The position numbers and the translations under genes are program-made. From positions 1 through 40,838 of the forward strand of contig NZ_JACRTD010000012.1 of assembly GCF_014385085.1 (NCBI RefSeq): a DNA stretch of 40,838 bases, written 5' to 3'. Shown one piece after another: positions 24,600 to 33,689 of the stretch (positions are counted from its first letter, which is position 1; each line of letters begins with the position of its first letter). Under the pieces are notes generated by a model that saw only the letters and a list, made by a program, of their open reading frames with translations, made no database searches and was not told where the DNA came from. The DNA comes from Youxingia wuxianensis (lineage in GTDB: Bacteria > Bacillota > Clostridia > Oscillospirales > Ruminococcaceae).

Positions 24600-25230
24600 G
24601 GGATCAGAACCGGAGGGCGGCGGGGAGGAACCGGGGAGGACCCGCCCGCCGGGAGGAATGTGCGGGGACGAAGGGCCCCCGGACGGCTTCGCCGTTCCCG
24701 GAGGGCGGCCGGGCCGGCCGCGAAACACGGCCGCCGGGGGCCCGGGCGCGGGGCGGGATTTGGGCTGGAGGGCGGCGGGAAGCGTAAGGCGGGGGAGGAC
24801 CCGCCCCGCAGAAACTGCCGGGGGCCGCTCGGAACCTACCGGAAGGAGGGCCCGCCGAACCTCCGCGGGAATCGCTCGGAAAGAAGCACCCGCCAAACCT
24901 CCGGGGAAACTGCCCGTAGAGGCGGCGCAGCCGAGTGAAAGTTTCTTGGCCAAGCCTTCTTTTCAAAGAAGCCGGAGACGAGGCTTTTTTCAAAAAGCCG
25001 GAGAGGGAACCCACCGGGAGGAGCCGCCGGGCCAAAACCCCGCGGGAACCACCCGCGGAGGGCGGCGCAGCCGAGTGAAAATTTCTTGGCCAAGCCTTCT
25101 TTTCAAAGAAGGCGGAGAGGGAACCCACCGGGAGGAGCCGCCGGGCCAAAACCCCGCGGGAACCACCCGCGGAGGGCGGCGCAGCCGAGTGAAAGTTTCT
25201 TGGCCAAGCCTTCTTTTCAAAGAAGGCGGA
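24600..25230 (-). repeat. mosaic repeat block R6
   Basis: It lies between tRNA-Val and the SleB-like gene, with no gene. An inverted-core module at 24673-24743 has its core inverted relative to most copies. Three hairpin-module copies in reverse orientation lie at about 24928, 25066 and 25178, plus a lone hairpin near 24981-24998. Confidence 0.9.
25001..25228 (-). repeat. 114-bp tandem duplication within R6
   Basis: 25001-25114 and 25115-25228 are the same 114-bp unit; I see one difference (AAAATTTC against AAAGTTTC). Confidence 0.93.
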
Positions 25231-25240
25231 AGGAAAAATA

Positions 25241-25278
25241 CCCCCAGGGAACATTATTATTCCCTGGGGGCTTTTTTT
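25241..25278 (+). terminator. terminator upstream of SleB-like gene
   Basis: CCCCCAGGGA and TCCCTGGGGG around ACATTATTAT, then CTTTTTTT. It blocks readthrough from the tRNA unit. Confidence 0.92.
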
Positions 25279-25345
25279 ATGAAAAGTAATAGGGAGAAAA
25301 AGGGGTTCATATAAATAAGTAGGAAGGGAGGAGGGATGAAAACGG

Positions 25346-25780
25346 ATGACGGACAGAGAACTTTTCGCCCGGCTGATCCAATGTGAAGCCGGAGGAGAAG
25401 GGGACAACGGAATGAAAGCGGTAGCCAGTGTGGTTATGAACCGGGTAGTGGTGCCGTATGGAGAATATGCCCGGGTAGGTCAGGGAAGTATCCGAAAAAT
25501 TATCCTGCAGCCGGGGCAGTTTGTATGTGCATCTGAAACCGAGCGGGGACGTTATAATCCGCAGAACATCTATAATATGTCCCCGGAGCAGATCCATTTT
25601 GATATTGCGGATTGGGCGACTGCCGGAAACCGGCTGATGAATTTAGGGGAAGCGCTATGGTTTTATAATCCTTTTTCTCCCAACTGCCGAGCGAATTTCC
25701 CAAGCAGTATCGGCTATTTTGTAACACGGATTGGAGATCATTGCTTTTATAATCCCACATCAGCGTATGCTGATACCTGA
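25346..25780 (+). CDS. SleB/CwlJ-like spore cortex or cell-wall hydrolase
   Basis: 144 residues, essentially one Hydrolase_2 (SleB/CwlJ) catalytic domain. The motif CEAGGEGDNGMKAVASVV with the presumed catalytic Glu is at 13-30, followed by NRV and the GQFVCA segment; FYNPFSPNCR and a GDHCFYNP ending complete it. There is no signal peptide or peptidoglycan-binding domain, which fits CwlJ (made in the mother cell and held in the coat) better than SleB. The enzyme degrades spore cortex during germination. It is followed 18 bp later by a GerQ-like gene. A terminator precedes it, so it needs its own promoter; CATATAAAT at 25308 might be a sporulation-sigma -10, which is speculative. ATG 25346 has GGAGG 12 nt upstream. 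Confidence 0.85.
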   Translation: MTDRELFARLIQCEAGGEGDNGMKAVASVVMNRVVVPYGEYARVGQGSIRKIILQPGQFVCASETERGRYNPQNIYNMSPEQIHFDIADWATAGNRLMNLGEALWFYNPFSPNCRANFPSSIGYFVTRIGDHCFYNPTSAYADT

Positions 25781-25798
25781 AAGGAGAATAGTTTTTTT

Positions 25799-26152
25799 AT
25801 GCCGCAGGAAACAATGAATACAGCTACCGGCAGTTCCCAGCCGGAAAATATGAATGAATTTTATCGGGAATCTTTTTCTCATGCTTTGCAGGAAGCGGTC
25901 GGCTATTATGTCACCTGTGAATTTTTAATCGGGACCAGTAATTTGGTCGTAAAATCCGGGATTATCTATGTGGTGGGAAACAACTTTATCAGTCTGGAGG
26001 ACCCGGATACAGGGAATGTTACTATCTGCGATATTTACAGCTTAAAATTCGCCACTATATATGAAACGAGAAGCCGTCCGGAAAATCTGCCTCAGCAGCG
26101 CCCGGGGATGGGTGGAAATATCCCTTCTGGGGGCGGGCGGTGGAACGGGTAA
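25799..26152 (+). CDS. small GerQ-like protein, probable partner of the hydrolase
   Basis: 117 residues. The core (about 27-90, from SFSHALQEAVGYYVTCEFLI to CDIYSLKFATIYE) reads as a small Sm-like beta barrel: it discusses no enzyme motif, and the SGIIYVVGNNFISLEDPDTG stretch is similar in layout to the GerQ segment that ends LSDPETG. The C-terminus is Pro/Gly/Arg rich. GerQ is a spore coat protein required for CwlJ localisation in Bacillus, and in several Bacillus species gerQ and cwlJ are adjacent. The order hydrolase then small barrel protein here fits the same pair. The resemblance is from memory and weak at residue level. The ribosome site is AAAGGAG; the gene is cotranscribed with the upstream hydrolase. 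Confidence 0.55.
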   Translation: MPQETMNTATGSSQPENMNEFYRESFSHALQEAVGYYVTCEFLIGTSNLVVKSGIIYVVGNNFISLEDPDTGNVTICDIYSLKFATIYETRSRPENLPQQRPGMGGNIPSGGGRWNG

Positions 26153-26227
26153 CCCCGGCCAAAAAACCCGCCGGGCTCAGCCAACCCTCCCGCCGGGGGA
26201 AAGCCCCCAAAAATGACCATAAAAAGC

Positions 26228-26265
26228 AAAAGCCGAAGGTGAGATCCTCCGGCTTTTCCCTTTTT
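26228..26265 (+). terminator. terminator of the hydrolase/GerQ-like unit
   Basis: AAAAGCCG (26228-26235) and CGGCTTTT (26250-26257), with inner pairs, then CCCTTTTT. Confidence 0.85.
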
Positions 26266-26272
26266 AAGAAAA

Positions 26273-26301
26273 GTGACAAATTTGTGAAAAGATAGTATAA
26301 T
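26273..26301 (+). promoter_or_regulatory. promoter of alpha-2-macroglobulin gene
   Basis: GTGACA (26273-26278), 17-bp spacer, TATAAT (26296-26301). The leader is about 210 nt. Confidence 0.75.
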
Positions 26302-26313
26302 AACAATATACCC

Positions 26314-26349
26314 CTTTTTTTGACAAACTTTTGTTTTTTTTGACAAACT
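26314..26349 (+). repeat. duplicated TTTTTTGACAAACT in A2M leader
   Basis: TTGACA at 26320 and 26340, each preceded by a T-run and followed by AACT. Neither has a matching -10, so they are not obvious promoters. The leader also holds TTGCC (26412) with GGCAA (26424), a small hairpin. Confidence 0.6.
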
Positions 26350-26518
26350 CTCCGGTAAAAAAAGGGCGAAATCCCCCGAAAAACCCCGAAAAACAGGAAA
26401 AAACGCAGTAAATTGCCGAAGAAAGGCAACTATATAACCAGAGTGAGGCAAACTGCCCGTTTTAAAAAAATGAGCTTGTGTTTCCCTTTTTAAACCAAAC
26501 AGGGAAGAAGGAGGAAAA

Positions 26519-29500
26519 ATGAAAAAGAAATCATTCTCTATCTTACTACTGATCTTCGCGGCGGCGATCCTTGCCGGCGGCGTGCTTTTCTATCTGCACA
26601 GCCGGCCTACAGGAGACCAACTGCCCGCCTCTATTCACATCACCCCTCTTTCTCAGGAGGAAACAGGCGTTTTGCCGGAAAGCGCTTTTGAAATTACCAG
26701 CGGCTACCGGGTATCCCAGCAGCAGCTGCGCCAAATGCTGCAAATTTCGCCTTTGGTGGAATATGAACTTACCGGGGCGGGAAAAACATGGACCCTGACC
26801 CCTGCCCAGCCTTTGGCGGAAAATACAGTATATACCTTCCAGCTGATGGGACAGGAGGAAAAAGCGGTACAGTCGTTTGCTTTCCAGACCAAAAGCGATC
26901 TGCTTGTAAGCGATTGTTACCCTTATGGGGGAGCTTCTTATGTGGACCCGGACAGCGGAATTGAAATTACCTTTAATGCCGCCGGGGTGGAATTAGGGGA
27001 ATATTTTGAAATTTTACCCCCTGTGGACGGGGAGTTTCAAACAGCGGAATACACCTGTATTTTTCAGCCCGCCCAGGCGTTGGAGGAAAATACCGCGTAT
27101 CGGGTGAGGGTGAAAGCGGGACTGAAAGCCCCCAATGGGATGGAGCTGAAAGAGGATTATATTTTCTCGTTCACCACCCAAAGCAGAAGCTCCGGCAAAG
27201 AAGAATATCAGCGTCTGCGGTTAAACGGCCCGTTCAGCGAAAGCTTTTTGACAGGGGACCCGCTGGCGGTAGAACTGCGCTGCGGATATGAGGATATTTT
27301 AGACGCCAATTTCCATATTACCCTGCATCAATTTCCTTCGGTGAAGGAATATGAACAGGAACTGCGCAGCTATACCGAATACGCCAACAACCGGTATGGA
27401 GAGATCAAAGATTATCTGGTAGAAACCGAGAACCTGCCGGCGGCGGCGGAATTTGACGCCCGCTTGCTGGGGCAGGGGGACAGCTACTGGAGTAGTTTAT
27501 ATGCGGTCCTGCCGGAAAATATGGCCCAGGGATATTATGTGGCCACTATTTCCGGCGACGCCGGAAACGGCCGGGAACAGTTTGTTCAAAAACTGATCCA
27601 AATTCAAAACCTGTCGGTATATACCCAAAGCGCCAACGGAGAAACCCTCTTGTGGATCAACGATCCTCTGACCGGACAGCCGGTGCCAGACGCCAAGATC
27701 CGTCTTGAAAGTCTGGATGGAAAAGCCAGCCTGCAGGGGCAGAGCTTAGGGGACGGAACGGTCCGTTTGATCAGCGGGGAGATGGAAGAGGGATATTTGT
27801 CCATCCAGCTTCCCGGAGAAAGCGCCGCTGGCTGGGTGGATAAGGTTCAGCTGTCCTCTGCAAGAAAACAGCCGCTGACGGAAAAATATTATACGGCGGT
27901 GTATACCGACCGGGAAATTTATCAGCCGGACGATACCATCGCCTTTTGGGGGGTAGTCAAACCCCGAAAGGATATCTTCCCCCTGCCTTCCAGCATTACC
28001 GCCCTGATCGGGTCCAGTGAGAACCCGGCGTACAAGGTGCGGGTGCCGGTAGAAAAGGACGGAACCTTCCAGGGAGAACTGAAAATTTCCGGCCTGCGCA
28101 GCAGCTGGTATTCCCTGGAACTGACCGACGGCAGTTTCCCCCAAAAGGACAAAGACGGCTGGTATGACGCCGGAAGCAATACCTATTACTCCAAGGGGAT
28201 GAATATTCAAAACTATACCAAGCCCTCTTACGTTATCTCTGTGGACCATGAAAAGCCTTATTATTACGCAAACGACCCCATTGACTTTCATATTTCCGCG
28301 GATTATTTCGACGGCACTCCCGCGGCGGGCATCCGCGTGGAAATAAACGGCGGCTGGACCCTTGCCGGGGAGGAAAAAGCCCCCCTGACCGAGGAGCAGG
28401 CCCAGACCGACCCGTCGGAGAAACAAAACCCCGGCACGGACGAACCGGCGGACGGGGAGGAAAAAGCCCCCCTGACCGAGGAGCAGGCCCAGACCGACCC
28501 GTCGGAGAAACAAAACCCCGGCACGGACGAACCGGCGGACGGGCAGACCCAGCAGCAGGCCCAGGAGGAACCGGCCCAGGAGGAACCGCTCCAGGAGCCC
28601 GCGGTTCCCAGCGTCACCCTGGACGGCCAGGGGAAAGGGGTTTTGACCCTGCGGCGGGGGAATGACCGCCGGGAGGACGGCTGGGACCCGATGGACCCGG
28701 AAAACCTGCGGTACGCGCCGTCCTGGGCTCCTTCCCGGGAGTACGCCTCCTTAGGGAACGGGGATCCGGAGGATGTGTACTTTTACAAAAGCATCCAGGT
28801 GCCGGTTCTCTATTCCAAAGTGGCCATGAAGCTGGAAAGCGAGGATCCCTCCCAGCTGACGGTATATACCAATGAGTTGGATACCTCCAAGCTTCCCAAG
28901 GATTTTTATGCCCTGGAGGAAGGAAAAACCATCTATGACACCGTTTCGGGCGCGCCGGTGGATGTGCCGGTTACTGTGATTGTTTCCAAAGTCCAGTATC
29001 AGCAGATTGAGATCGGCAGCTATTATGACCCGGTGAACAAAAAGACCATCAAACGGTATCGGGCCCAGCGGGTGGAAACCATCGCGGACGTTATCCAGCG
29101 CACCACCCAAAACGGAATACTGGAACTGAAAAACCTGCCTTATGAAAACACAGCGGACACCTATTACTGGATTGCGGCGGCCACCGACGGCAAGGCGGGA
29201 GAAATGGTGAGGGAAAGCCTTTATTATACCGGCCGGTATGATTACCGGAATACCGCCCTGCACAGCTATTCCTTTGTTCCGGTAACCAATCACGGGGATT
29301 ATGGCTACAGCGAAGAACGAAATCCCCTGCCGAAAAAAGCGGGAGAAAAATTTACTCTGGGACTGTATGACAACGGCGTGCCGGTGCCAAACCAAGGGAA
29401 AGTGCTGTATTCCCTGCTCCAGAAAAATATTTTGGAAACCGGATTTTACACTGGCCCAGAGCAGGAACTGACCTTTGATGAGGAATATATTCCCAATGTG

Positions 29501-31846
29501 ACGATTGCGGGGGCGTATTTTGACGGCCGGCATGTGTACCGGCTCCCCAAAATCGACCGACAGTTTGATTTTAGCACCAAAGAACTAGTACTAAAAGTCC
29601 AATTGGATAAAGAAAGCTATCAGCCGGGGGAAACGGCGAAAGTCACTGTCACCGCCAGCGATTTACAGGGAAATCCAGTGGCGGCCCAGGCGTGTATCGG
29701 CGTGGTGGACGAAGCGGTATTCGCTTTGGCTCCCCAGGAGCTGGACCTGGCAAACCAGCTGTACAAAGGGGTTTTCTACCCGGAGATTGTACAAAATGTG
29801 TCCTATACTCAGTATAATCTGCAGGCCGCCCAGCCGGAAACCGGCGGTATGGGAGGCGGCGGCGGAGAACTGCGCAAAGACTTCGCGGATACAGCTTATT
29901 TCGCTCCTGTGAGTATTGACGAGAGTGGGATTAGCACTATAGAACTAGTACTAAAAGACCAAATTACTTCCTGGCGGATCACCGCGGCGGCGGTGACCCA
30001 GGATCTGCGGGCGGGCAGCACCACCGCATCCGTCCCGGCAACCCTGCCGTTTTCTGTGCGGGTGCTGTATACGGAAAACTATCTGGCGGGGGATGATATT
30101 GTCTTTAGCGCCCAGCCAGTCCTCGCCCAGCCAAAAACCGGCGGCCAGGTGGAATATACCGCCAAACTGCTGGATATGAACGGAAATGAAATAGAACAGA
30201 TCACCCGGCAGGGAGAAATTTCCTCCCCAGCGGCGTTTTCCTTTGGGAAAAGGCAGCCAGGGCAGTACCGGCTGTCTGTGGAGGCGGCGCTGGGAGACGC
30301 CCGCGATGGAATGGAATGTGCTTTTTCTGTGCTGGAACAGGGCTTGAGCGCGCCGGTGATTAAAAATATTCCTCTGGAAGAAATCAGCCAGGTGCAGACG
30401 CTGAACTATCCAGTCGCCATCCAGGTGTACGATCAGCGGCTGGCCCCTTATATGAAGGGAATACAGAAGCTTTCTTCCCAGCGGGGAGAGCGCACGGAAG
30501 TGACTGCCGCGGCGTATCAGGCGCAGGTGCTGTATAACCGGCTGCTGGAGGAAGAGGATCAAAAAATAGTCAGCAAGGATTACCGGCTGAACAATATCCA
30601 GACAGACGAAGGAGGCGTTCGGATCTTAGGGGCCTCAGACGGGGCGGCGGCCATTACCGCGAAAATGCTCGCAGCCGCTCCTCAGCTGATAGACAGCGCC
30701 AGCGCCCGGTCGTATCTGATGCAGATGCAGCGGGATCCAGCGGCGACGCCGGACGATCGTGTTATGACGTATATGGGACTGGCGGCGGTACGGGAACCGG
30801 TGTTGTTGGATATTAACCGGCTGCTTGCGAAGGACGGCCTTTCAGACGCTCAAAAGCTGTATTTAGGAGCGGGGCTGGCGATGCTGGGAGATTTTACCGG
30901 GGCCAACAATATCTATACCCAAGTGGCCCAGGTTTCCCTGAAAACAGAAGGCCAGTTAAAATATATGTCCCTGGGCAGCGGGGAAGAGATGCTGGAAACC
31001 ACTGGGGCGGCGCTGATGCTTACCTCGCTGATTTCCCATGAGGACGCAGACGGACTGATGCTTTATCTGTGTGAACAGGGAGAAGGCCGGTCACAGCATG
31101 CTTTCGACGGGCTGGTTAATTTGGAAATGCTCGCCTATCTTGAGAACTTTACCCCGCCCAAAGGGGAGATGAAAGCCAAGTTTTCCTATGTACGGGAGGG
31201 AAAAACCCAGGAAGTGACCTTAGGAGAGCTGGGAGTAAAACCCATCGCATTGTCTGGGGAAGAGTTTGAAAACGCCAACTTCCAGGCGCTTTCCGGGGAA
31301 GTGATGGCTTGTATTCATTATGTGGATTATGTTCCGCAAACCCTTGCCGGCCAGGACGCCCTGAGCATTACCAAAACCCTGACACCAGTGGGGGGAGACA
31401 ATTATCAGGTGGCGAAAAAGGTTCGGGTGGATCTGACTTTGCATTTTGGAGAGGACGCGCCTTCCGGATGTTATGTAATCCAGGATCTGGTTCCCGCGGG
31501 GATGCGGTATCTGCCGGTTCCCGCCGACGGACAGCCTTGGTTTGAAAACTGCTGGGGATATTTGGAAAACGACGCCCAGCAGATAAGCGGGTATGTATTT
31601 TTGGACAGAGACACTGAATTTGAGATCGACGAGCGTGTCCAGCGCTGGCTGGACAGCGGGATGAGCTTGGAGGAAGCCAAGGAAAACGCGGGATATACGG
31701 ACGTTTCCGAATATACCTTGTCCTACTATATGAACTGTGTTCTGCCGGGAGAATTTGTACTGGAAGGGGCGTACGGGACCCCTTACGTCAATGGAATTGC
31801 GGCAAAATCGGAGGGCGGCACGGTTACCATACTGCCTTCCCTGTAA
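26519..31846 (+). CDS. alpha-2-macroglobulin family protein without thioester
   Basis: 1775 residues. A membrane anchor or signal lies at about 5-27 and two Ig-like domains at about 36-218. Macroglobulin-type domains follow (YTDREIYQPDDTIAFWGVVK near 460), with a Glu/Gln/Pro-rich linker at about 615-695. Bait-region-adjacent motifs are VVDEAVFAL near 1063 and the DQITSWRITAAAV motif near 1146; an alpha-helical domain covers about 1315-1590. Bacterial A2M proteins trap proteases in the envelope. Where thioester proteins have a CxEQ motif at the start of the helical domain, this protein reads QRGERTEV (Arg1322-Glu1327), so covalent capture is probably lost. No penicillin-binding partner gene is adjacent. 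RBS AGGAGG; single-gene unit with strong terminator. Confidence 0.9.
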   Translation: MKKKSFSILLLIFAAAILAGGVLFYLHSRPTGDQLPASIHITPLSQEETGVLPESAFEITSGYRVSQQQLRQMLQISPLVEYELTGAGKTWTLTPAQPLAENTVYTFQLMGQEEKAVQSFAFQTKSDLLVSDCYPYGGASYVDPDSGIEITFNAAGVELGEYFEILPPVDGEFQTAEYTCIFQPAQALEENTAYRVRVKAGLKAPNGMELKEDYIFSFTTQSRSSGKEEYQRLRLNGPFSESFLTGDPLAVELRCGYEDILDANFHITLHQFPSVKEYEQELRSYTEYANNRYGEIKDYLVETENLPAAAEFDARLLGQGDSYWSSLYAVLPENMAQGYYVATISGDAGNGREQFVQKLIQIQNLSVYTQSANGETLLWINDPLTGQPVPDAKIRLESLDGKASLQGQSLGDGTVRLISGEMEEGYLSIQLPGESAAGWVDKVQLSSARKQPLTEKYYTAVYTDREIYQPDDTIAFWGVVKPRKDIFPLPSSITALIGSSENPAYKVRVPVEKDGTFQGELKISGLRSSWYSLELTDGSFPQKDKDGWYDAGSNTYYSKGMNIQNYTKPSYVISVDHEKPYYYANDPIDFHISADYFDGTPAAGIRVEINGGWTLAGEEKAPLTEEQAQTDPSEKQNPGTDEPADGEEKAPLTEEQAQTDPSEKQNPGTDEPADGQTQQQAQEEPAQEEPLQEPAVPSVTLDGQGKGVLTLRRGNDRREDGWDPMDPENLRYAPSWAPSREYASLGNGDPEDVYFYKSIQVPVLYSKVAMKLESEDPSQLTVYTNELDTSKLPKDFYALEEGKTIYDTVSGAPVDVPVTVIVSKVQYQQIEIGSYYDPVNKKTIKRYRAQRVETIADVIQRTTQNGILELKNLPYENTADTYYWIAAATDGKAGEMVRESLYYTGRYDYRNTALHSYSFVPVTNHGDYGYSEERNPLPKKAGEKFTLGLYDNGVPVPNQGKVLYSLLQKNILETGFYTGPEQELTFDEEYIPNVTIAGAYFDGRHVYRLPKIDRQFDFSTKELVLKVQLDKESYQPGETAKVTVTASDLQGNPVAAQACIGVVDEAVFALAPQELDLANQLYKGVFYPEIVQNVSYTQYNLQAAQPETGGMGGGGGELRKDFADTAYFAPVSIDESGISTIELVLKDQITSWRITAAAVTQDLRAGSTTASVPATLPFSVRVLYTENYLAGDDIVFSAQPVLAQPKTGGQVEYTAKLLDMNGNEIEQITRQGEISSPAAFSFGKRQPGQYRLSVEAALGDARDGMECAFSVLEQGLSAPVIKNIPLEEISQVQTLNYPVAIQVYDQRLAPYMKGIQKLSSQRGERTEVTAAAYQAQVLYNRLLEEEDQKIVSKDYRLNNIQTDEGGVRILGASDGAAAITAKMLAAAPQLIDSASARSYLMQMQRDPAATPDDRVMTYMGLAAVREPVLLDINRLLAKDGLSDAQKLYLGAGLAMLGDFTGANNIYTQVAQVSLKTEGQLKYMSLGSGEEMLETTGAALMLTSLISHEDADGLMLYLCEQGEGRSQHAFDGLVNLEMLAYLENFTPPKGEMKAKFSYVREGKTQEVTLGELGVKPIALSGEEFENANFQALSGEVMACIHYVDYVPQTLAGQDALSITKTLTPVGGDNYQVAKKVRVDLTLHFGEDAPSGCYVIQDLVPAGMRYLPVPADGQPWFENCWGYLENDAQQISGYVFLDRDTEFEIDERVQRWLDSGMSLEEAKENAGYTDVSEYTLSYYMNCVLPGEFVLEGAYGTPYVNGIAAKSEGGTVTILPSL
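28367..28540 (+). repeat. exact 87-bp in-frame duplication in A2M linker
   Basis: 28367-28453 and 28454-28540 encode the same 29 residues (GEEKAPLTEEQAQTDPSEKQ followed by nine more). No mismatch is visible, so the duplication is recent or maintained. Confidence 0.97.
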
Positions 31847-31860
31847 GGAAAAAAAGCTTC

Positions 31861-31907
31861 GGCCCCGGCTCCCAAGATTTTGTTGGGAGCCGGGGCCGGT
31901 GTGTTTT
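31861..31907 (+). terminator. terminator of A2M gene
   Basis: GGCCCCGGCTCCCAA and TTGGGAGCCGGGGCC around GATTTTG, then GGTGTGTTTTT. Confidence 0.95.
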
Positions 31908-31979
31908 TCAGGAGGGGAAGGGGGCGAAGGGGAAGCTTTCAGGAGGGCCCGGGGCTGGCGGGGCTGAGGGGCTGGCGGT

Positions 31980-32440
31980 GAAAGAGCCGGGGCCTTTGTG
32001 CCGGGAAGCCGCCGGAAAAAAGCCCCCGAACCGAACCCCCGGGGGAGCGCTCGCCGGAAAGAATGTGCGGGGACGACGGGCCCCCGGCGGCCGCTTCGCG
32101 GCTGACCCGGCCGCCCGCCGGGAACGGCAAAGCCGTCCGGGGGCCCGGGCGGGCTTCGGGCTGGAGGGCGGCAGAGAGCGTAAGGCGGGGGGCCTGCCCC
32201 GCAGCGACTGCCGGGAAACGCTCGGAACCGACCCAGGAAGAAGCACCCGAACCAAAGCCCCGCGGGAACCTCCCGGGAAATCACCGGAGGGAAGCGCCAG
32301 GGCAAAACTCTCGCAGGAACCGCCCGGAGTCGGCCGGGAGGAAGCGTCGGGCCAAAGCCCCCGCAGGACCGCCCGGAGTCGGCCGGGAGGAAGCGTCGGG
32401 CCAAAGCCCCCGCAGGACCGCCCGCAGGGGCGGCGAAGGG
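31980..32440 (-). repeat. mosaic repeat block R7 (degenerate)
   Basis: An inverted-core module spans 32078-32146, its core related to those at 24673 and 37764 but in the opposite orientation. It is followed by GC-rich CGGGAGGAAGC-type repeats, including a duplicated 57-bp stretch near 32310-32420. No intact hairpin module is present. Confidence 0.8.
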
Positions 32441-32743
32441 GAATAAAGATAATTTCGTTAAAGAAAAGTTTAGCGAAATTAAGGGAGGAGAAAACCATAC
32501 GACCAAAACGTAAGGAAAAACCGTAAGGCAAAACGCCCCCGCCGTTTTGCCCCGCCGCTGTCGCTGTCGCGGGGGCGGAACGCGGGTAAAAACCGCTGAC
32601 AACGCTGGCGATGGGGAAAGCCCAAAAAGCCTGCCTGTGACGGGCCGGAAAGCGGGGTAAGCCCGCCAACGGCCAGGGCGCGGGGGTAAGGCCCGCCTGC
32701 AAAGAAGCGGCGGTCCCGGAAAAATCCCCGGCAGGGGCGGGTT
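32441..32743. other. gene-free structured stretch, nature unknown
   Basis: It contains the inverted repeat AATTTCG (32451) with CGAAATT (near 32474), and GGCAAAACG with CGTTTTGCC (32527-32551), then GC-rich sequence with several short stems. No known RNA motif is recognised and no coding frame is convincing. It lies between convergent A2M and radical SAM genes. Confidence 0.4.
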
Positions 32744-33685
32744 CTAGCTGGAAAGCTTTTTCCCTTGCCAGCTGTCCCGCCGAAGCAGCTCCTTGTCAAT
32801 TTCGTTGAGAACCACCAGTTTTTTCAAACTCCAGAAAGGGCCGAGCAACGCCTTCGGGTCCCCATCCCCCGTCAGCCGGCCGAGAACCGTTTCCGGCGGC
32901 AGCCATTCCAACTGATCGCATACGATCTGGACATACTGGGATAAGCTTAAAAGAGGAACTTTTCCCTCCCGATACATTTGTGCCAGCCTAGTGCCTTCCA
33001 GCACATGAAGCAGATGAATTTTTATAAGATGGGGCTGTAATTGTCCCACAGCCTTCGCGGAAGCCACCATCATTTCCGGGGTTTCTCCCGGCAGGCCGTT
33101 GATTAAATGCACTCCGATAGGAATATTACGCCGGCGCAGTTTTTCATATCCATTTAAAAATTCTTCATAGGTATGGCATCGGTTAATTTTTTCTCCTGTG
33201 GCGTTATGAATTGTCTGCAATCCCAATTCTACCGTTACATAGGTTTGCTGGGACAGTTCCTGAAGATAATCGCATACCTCTTCCGGCAAACAATCCGGAC
33301 GGGTAGCGATACTCAGCCCCACGACCCCCGGACAAGCCAGAGCCTGTGTATAAAGCCTCTTTAATTTTTCCAAAGGAGCATAAGTATTGGTATTCGCTTG
33401 AAAATACGCGATGTGTTTCGGGGTATCCCATTTTTCTCCCATTTTTCGGCTGATCTCTTCAAACTGCTCGGAAATCTCTCGGTTTTTGTTTCCGGCAAAT
33501 TCTCCGCTGCCTGCCGAAGAACAATAAATACAGCCTCCTGTCCCTTTTGTTCCATCAATATTCGGACAGGTAAATCCCCCGTTTAAACTGATCCGGGAAA
33601 CTTTTTCACCAAACCGGCTGGTTAAATAATAATTGTAGGTATGGTATCGTTTGTTGTCCAGTGAATACAAAAATGGGGTGTTCAT
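32744..33685 (-). CDS. radical SAM protein, TIGR01212/YtqA-YhcC family
   Basis: 313 residues from ATG 33685 behind GGAAGGAG. The N-terminal YSLDNKRYHTYNYYL and RISLNGGFTCPNIDGTKG stretches, then GGCIYCSSAGSG, carry the three cysteines that bind the iron-sulfur cluster in this family. VGLSIATRPDCLPEEV and VELGLQTIHNATGEKINRCH follow, and HLINGLPGET is also typical. The family uses S-adenosylmethionine radical chemistry; the physiological substrate is not established to my knowledge. An in-frame extension of 16 residues to 33733 is encoded in repeat DNA and starts at TTG; I reject it. It is transcribed leftward, with no visible terminator except the repeats. Confidence 0.9.
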   Translation of the reverse strand: MNTPFLYSLDNKRYHTYNYYLTSRFGEKVSRISLNGGFTCPNIDGTKGTGGCIYCSSAGSGEFAGNKNREISEQFEEISRKMGEKWDTPKHIAYFQANTNTYAPLEKLKRLYTQALACPGVVGLSIATRPDCLPEEVCDYLQELSQQTYVTVELGLQTIHNATGEKINRCHTYEEFLNGYEKLRRRNIPIGVHLINGLPGETPEMMVASAKAVGQLQPHLIKIHLLHVLEGTRLAQMYREGKVPLLSLSQYVQIVCDQLEWLPPETVLGRLTGDGDPKALLGPFWSLKKLVVLNEIDKELLRRDSWQGKKLSS

Positions 33686-33689
33686 TTTT

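Noticed and set aside
26302..26518. Riboswitch (c-di-GMP type) in the A2M leader
   Set aside because: The conserved core sequence of that riboswitch class is not present; only a short hairpin is seen.
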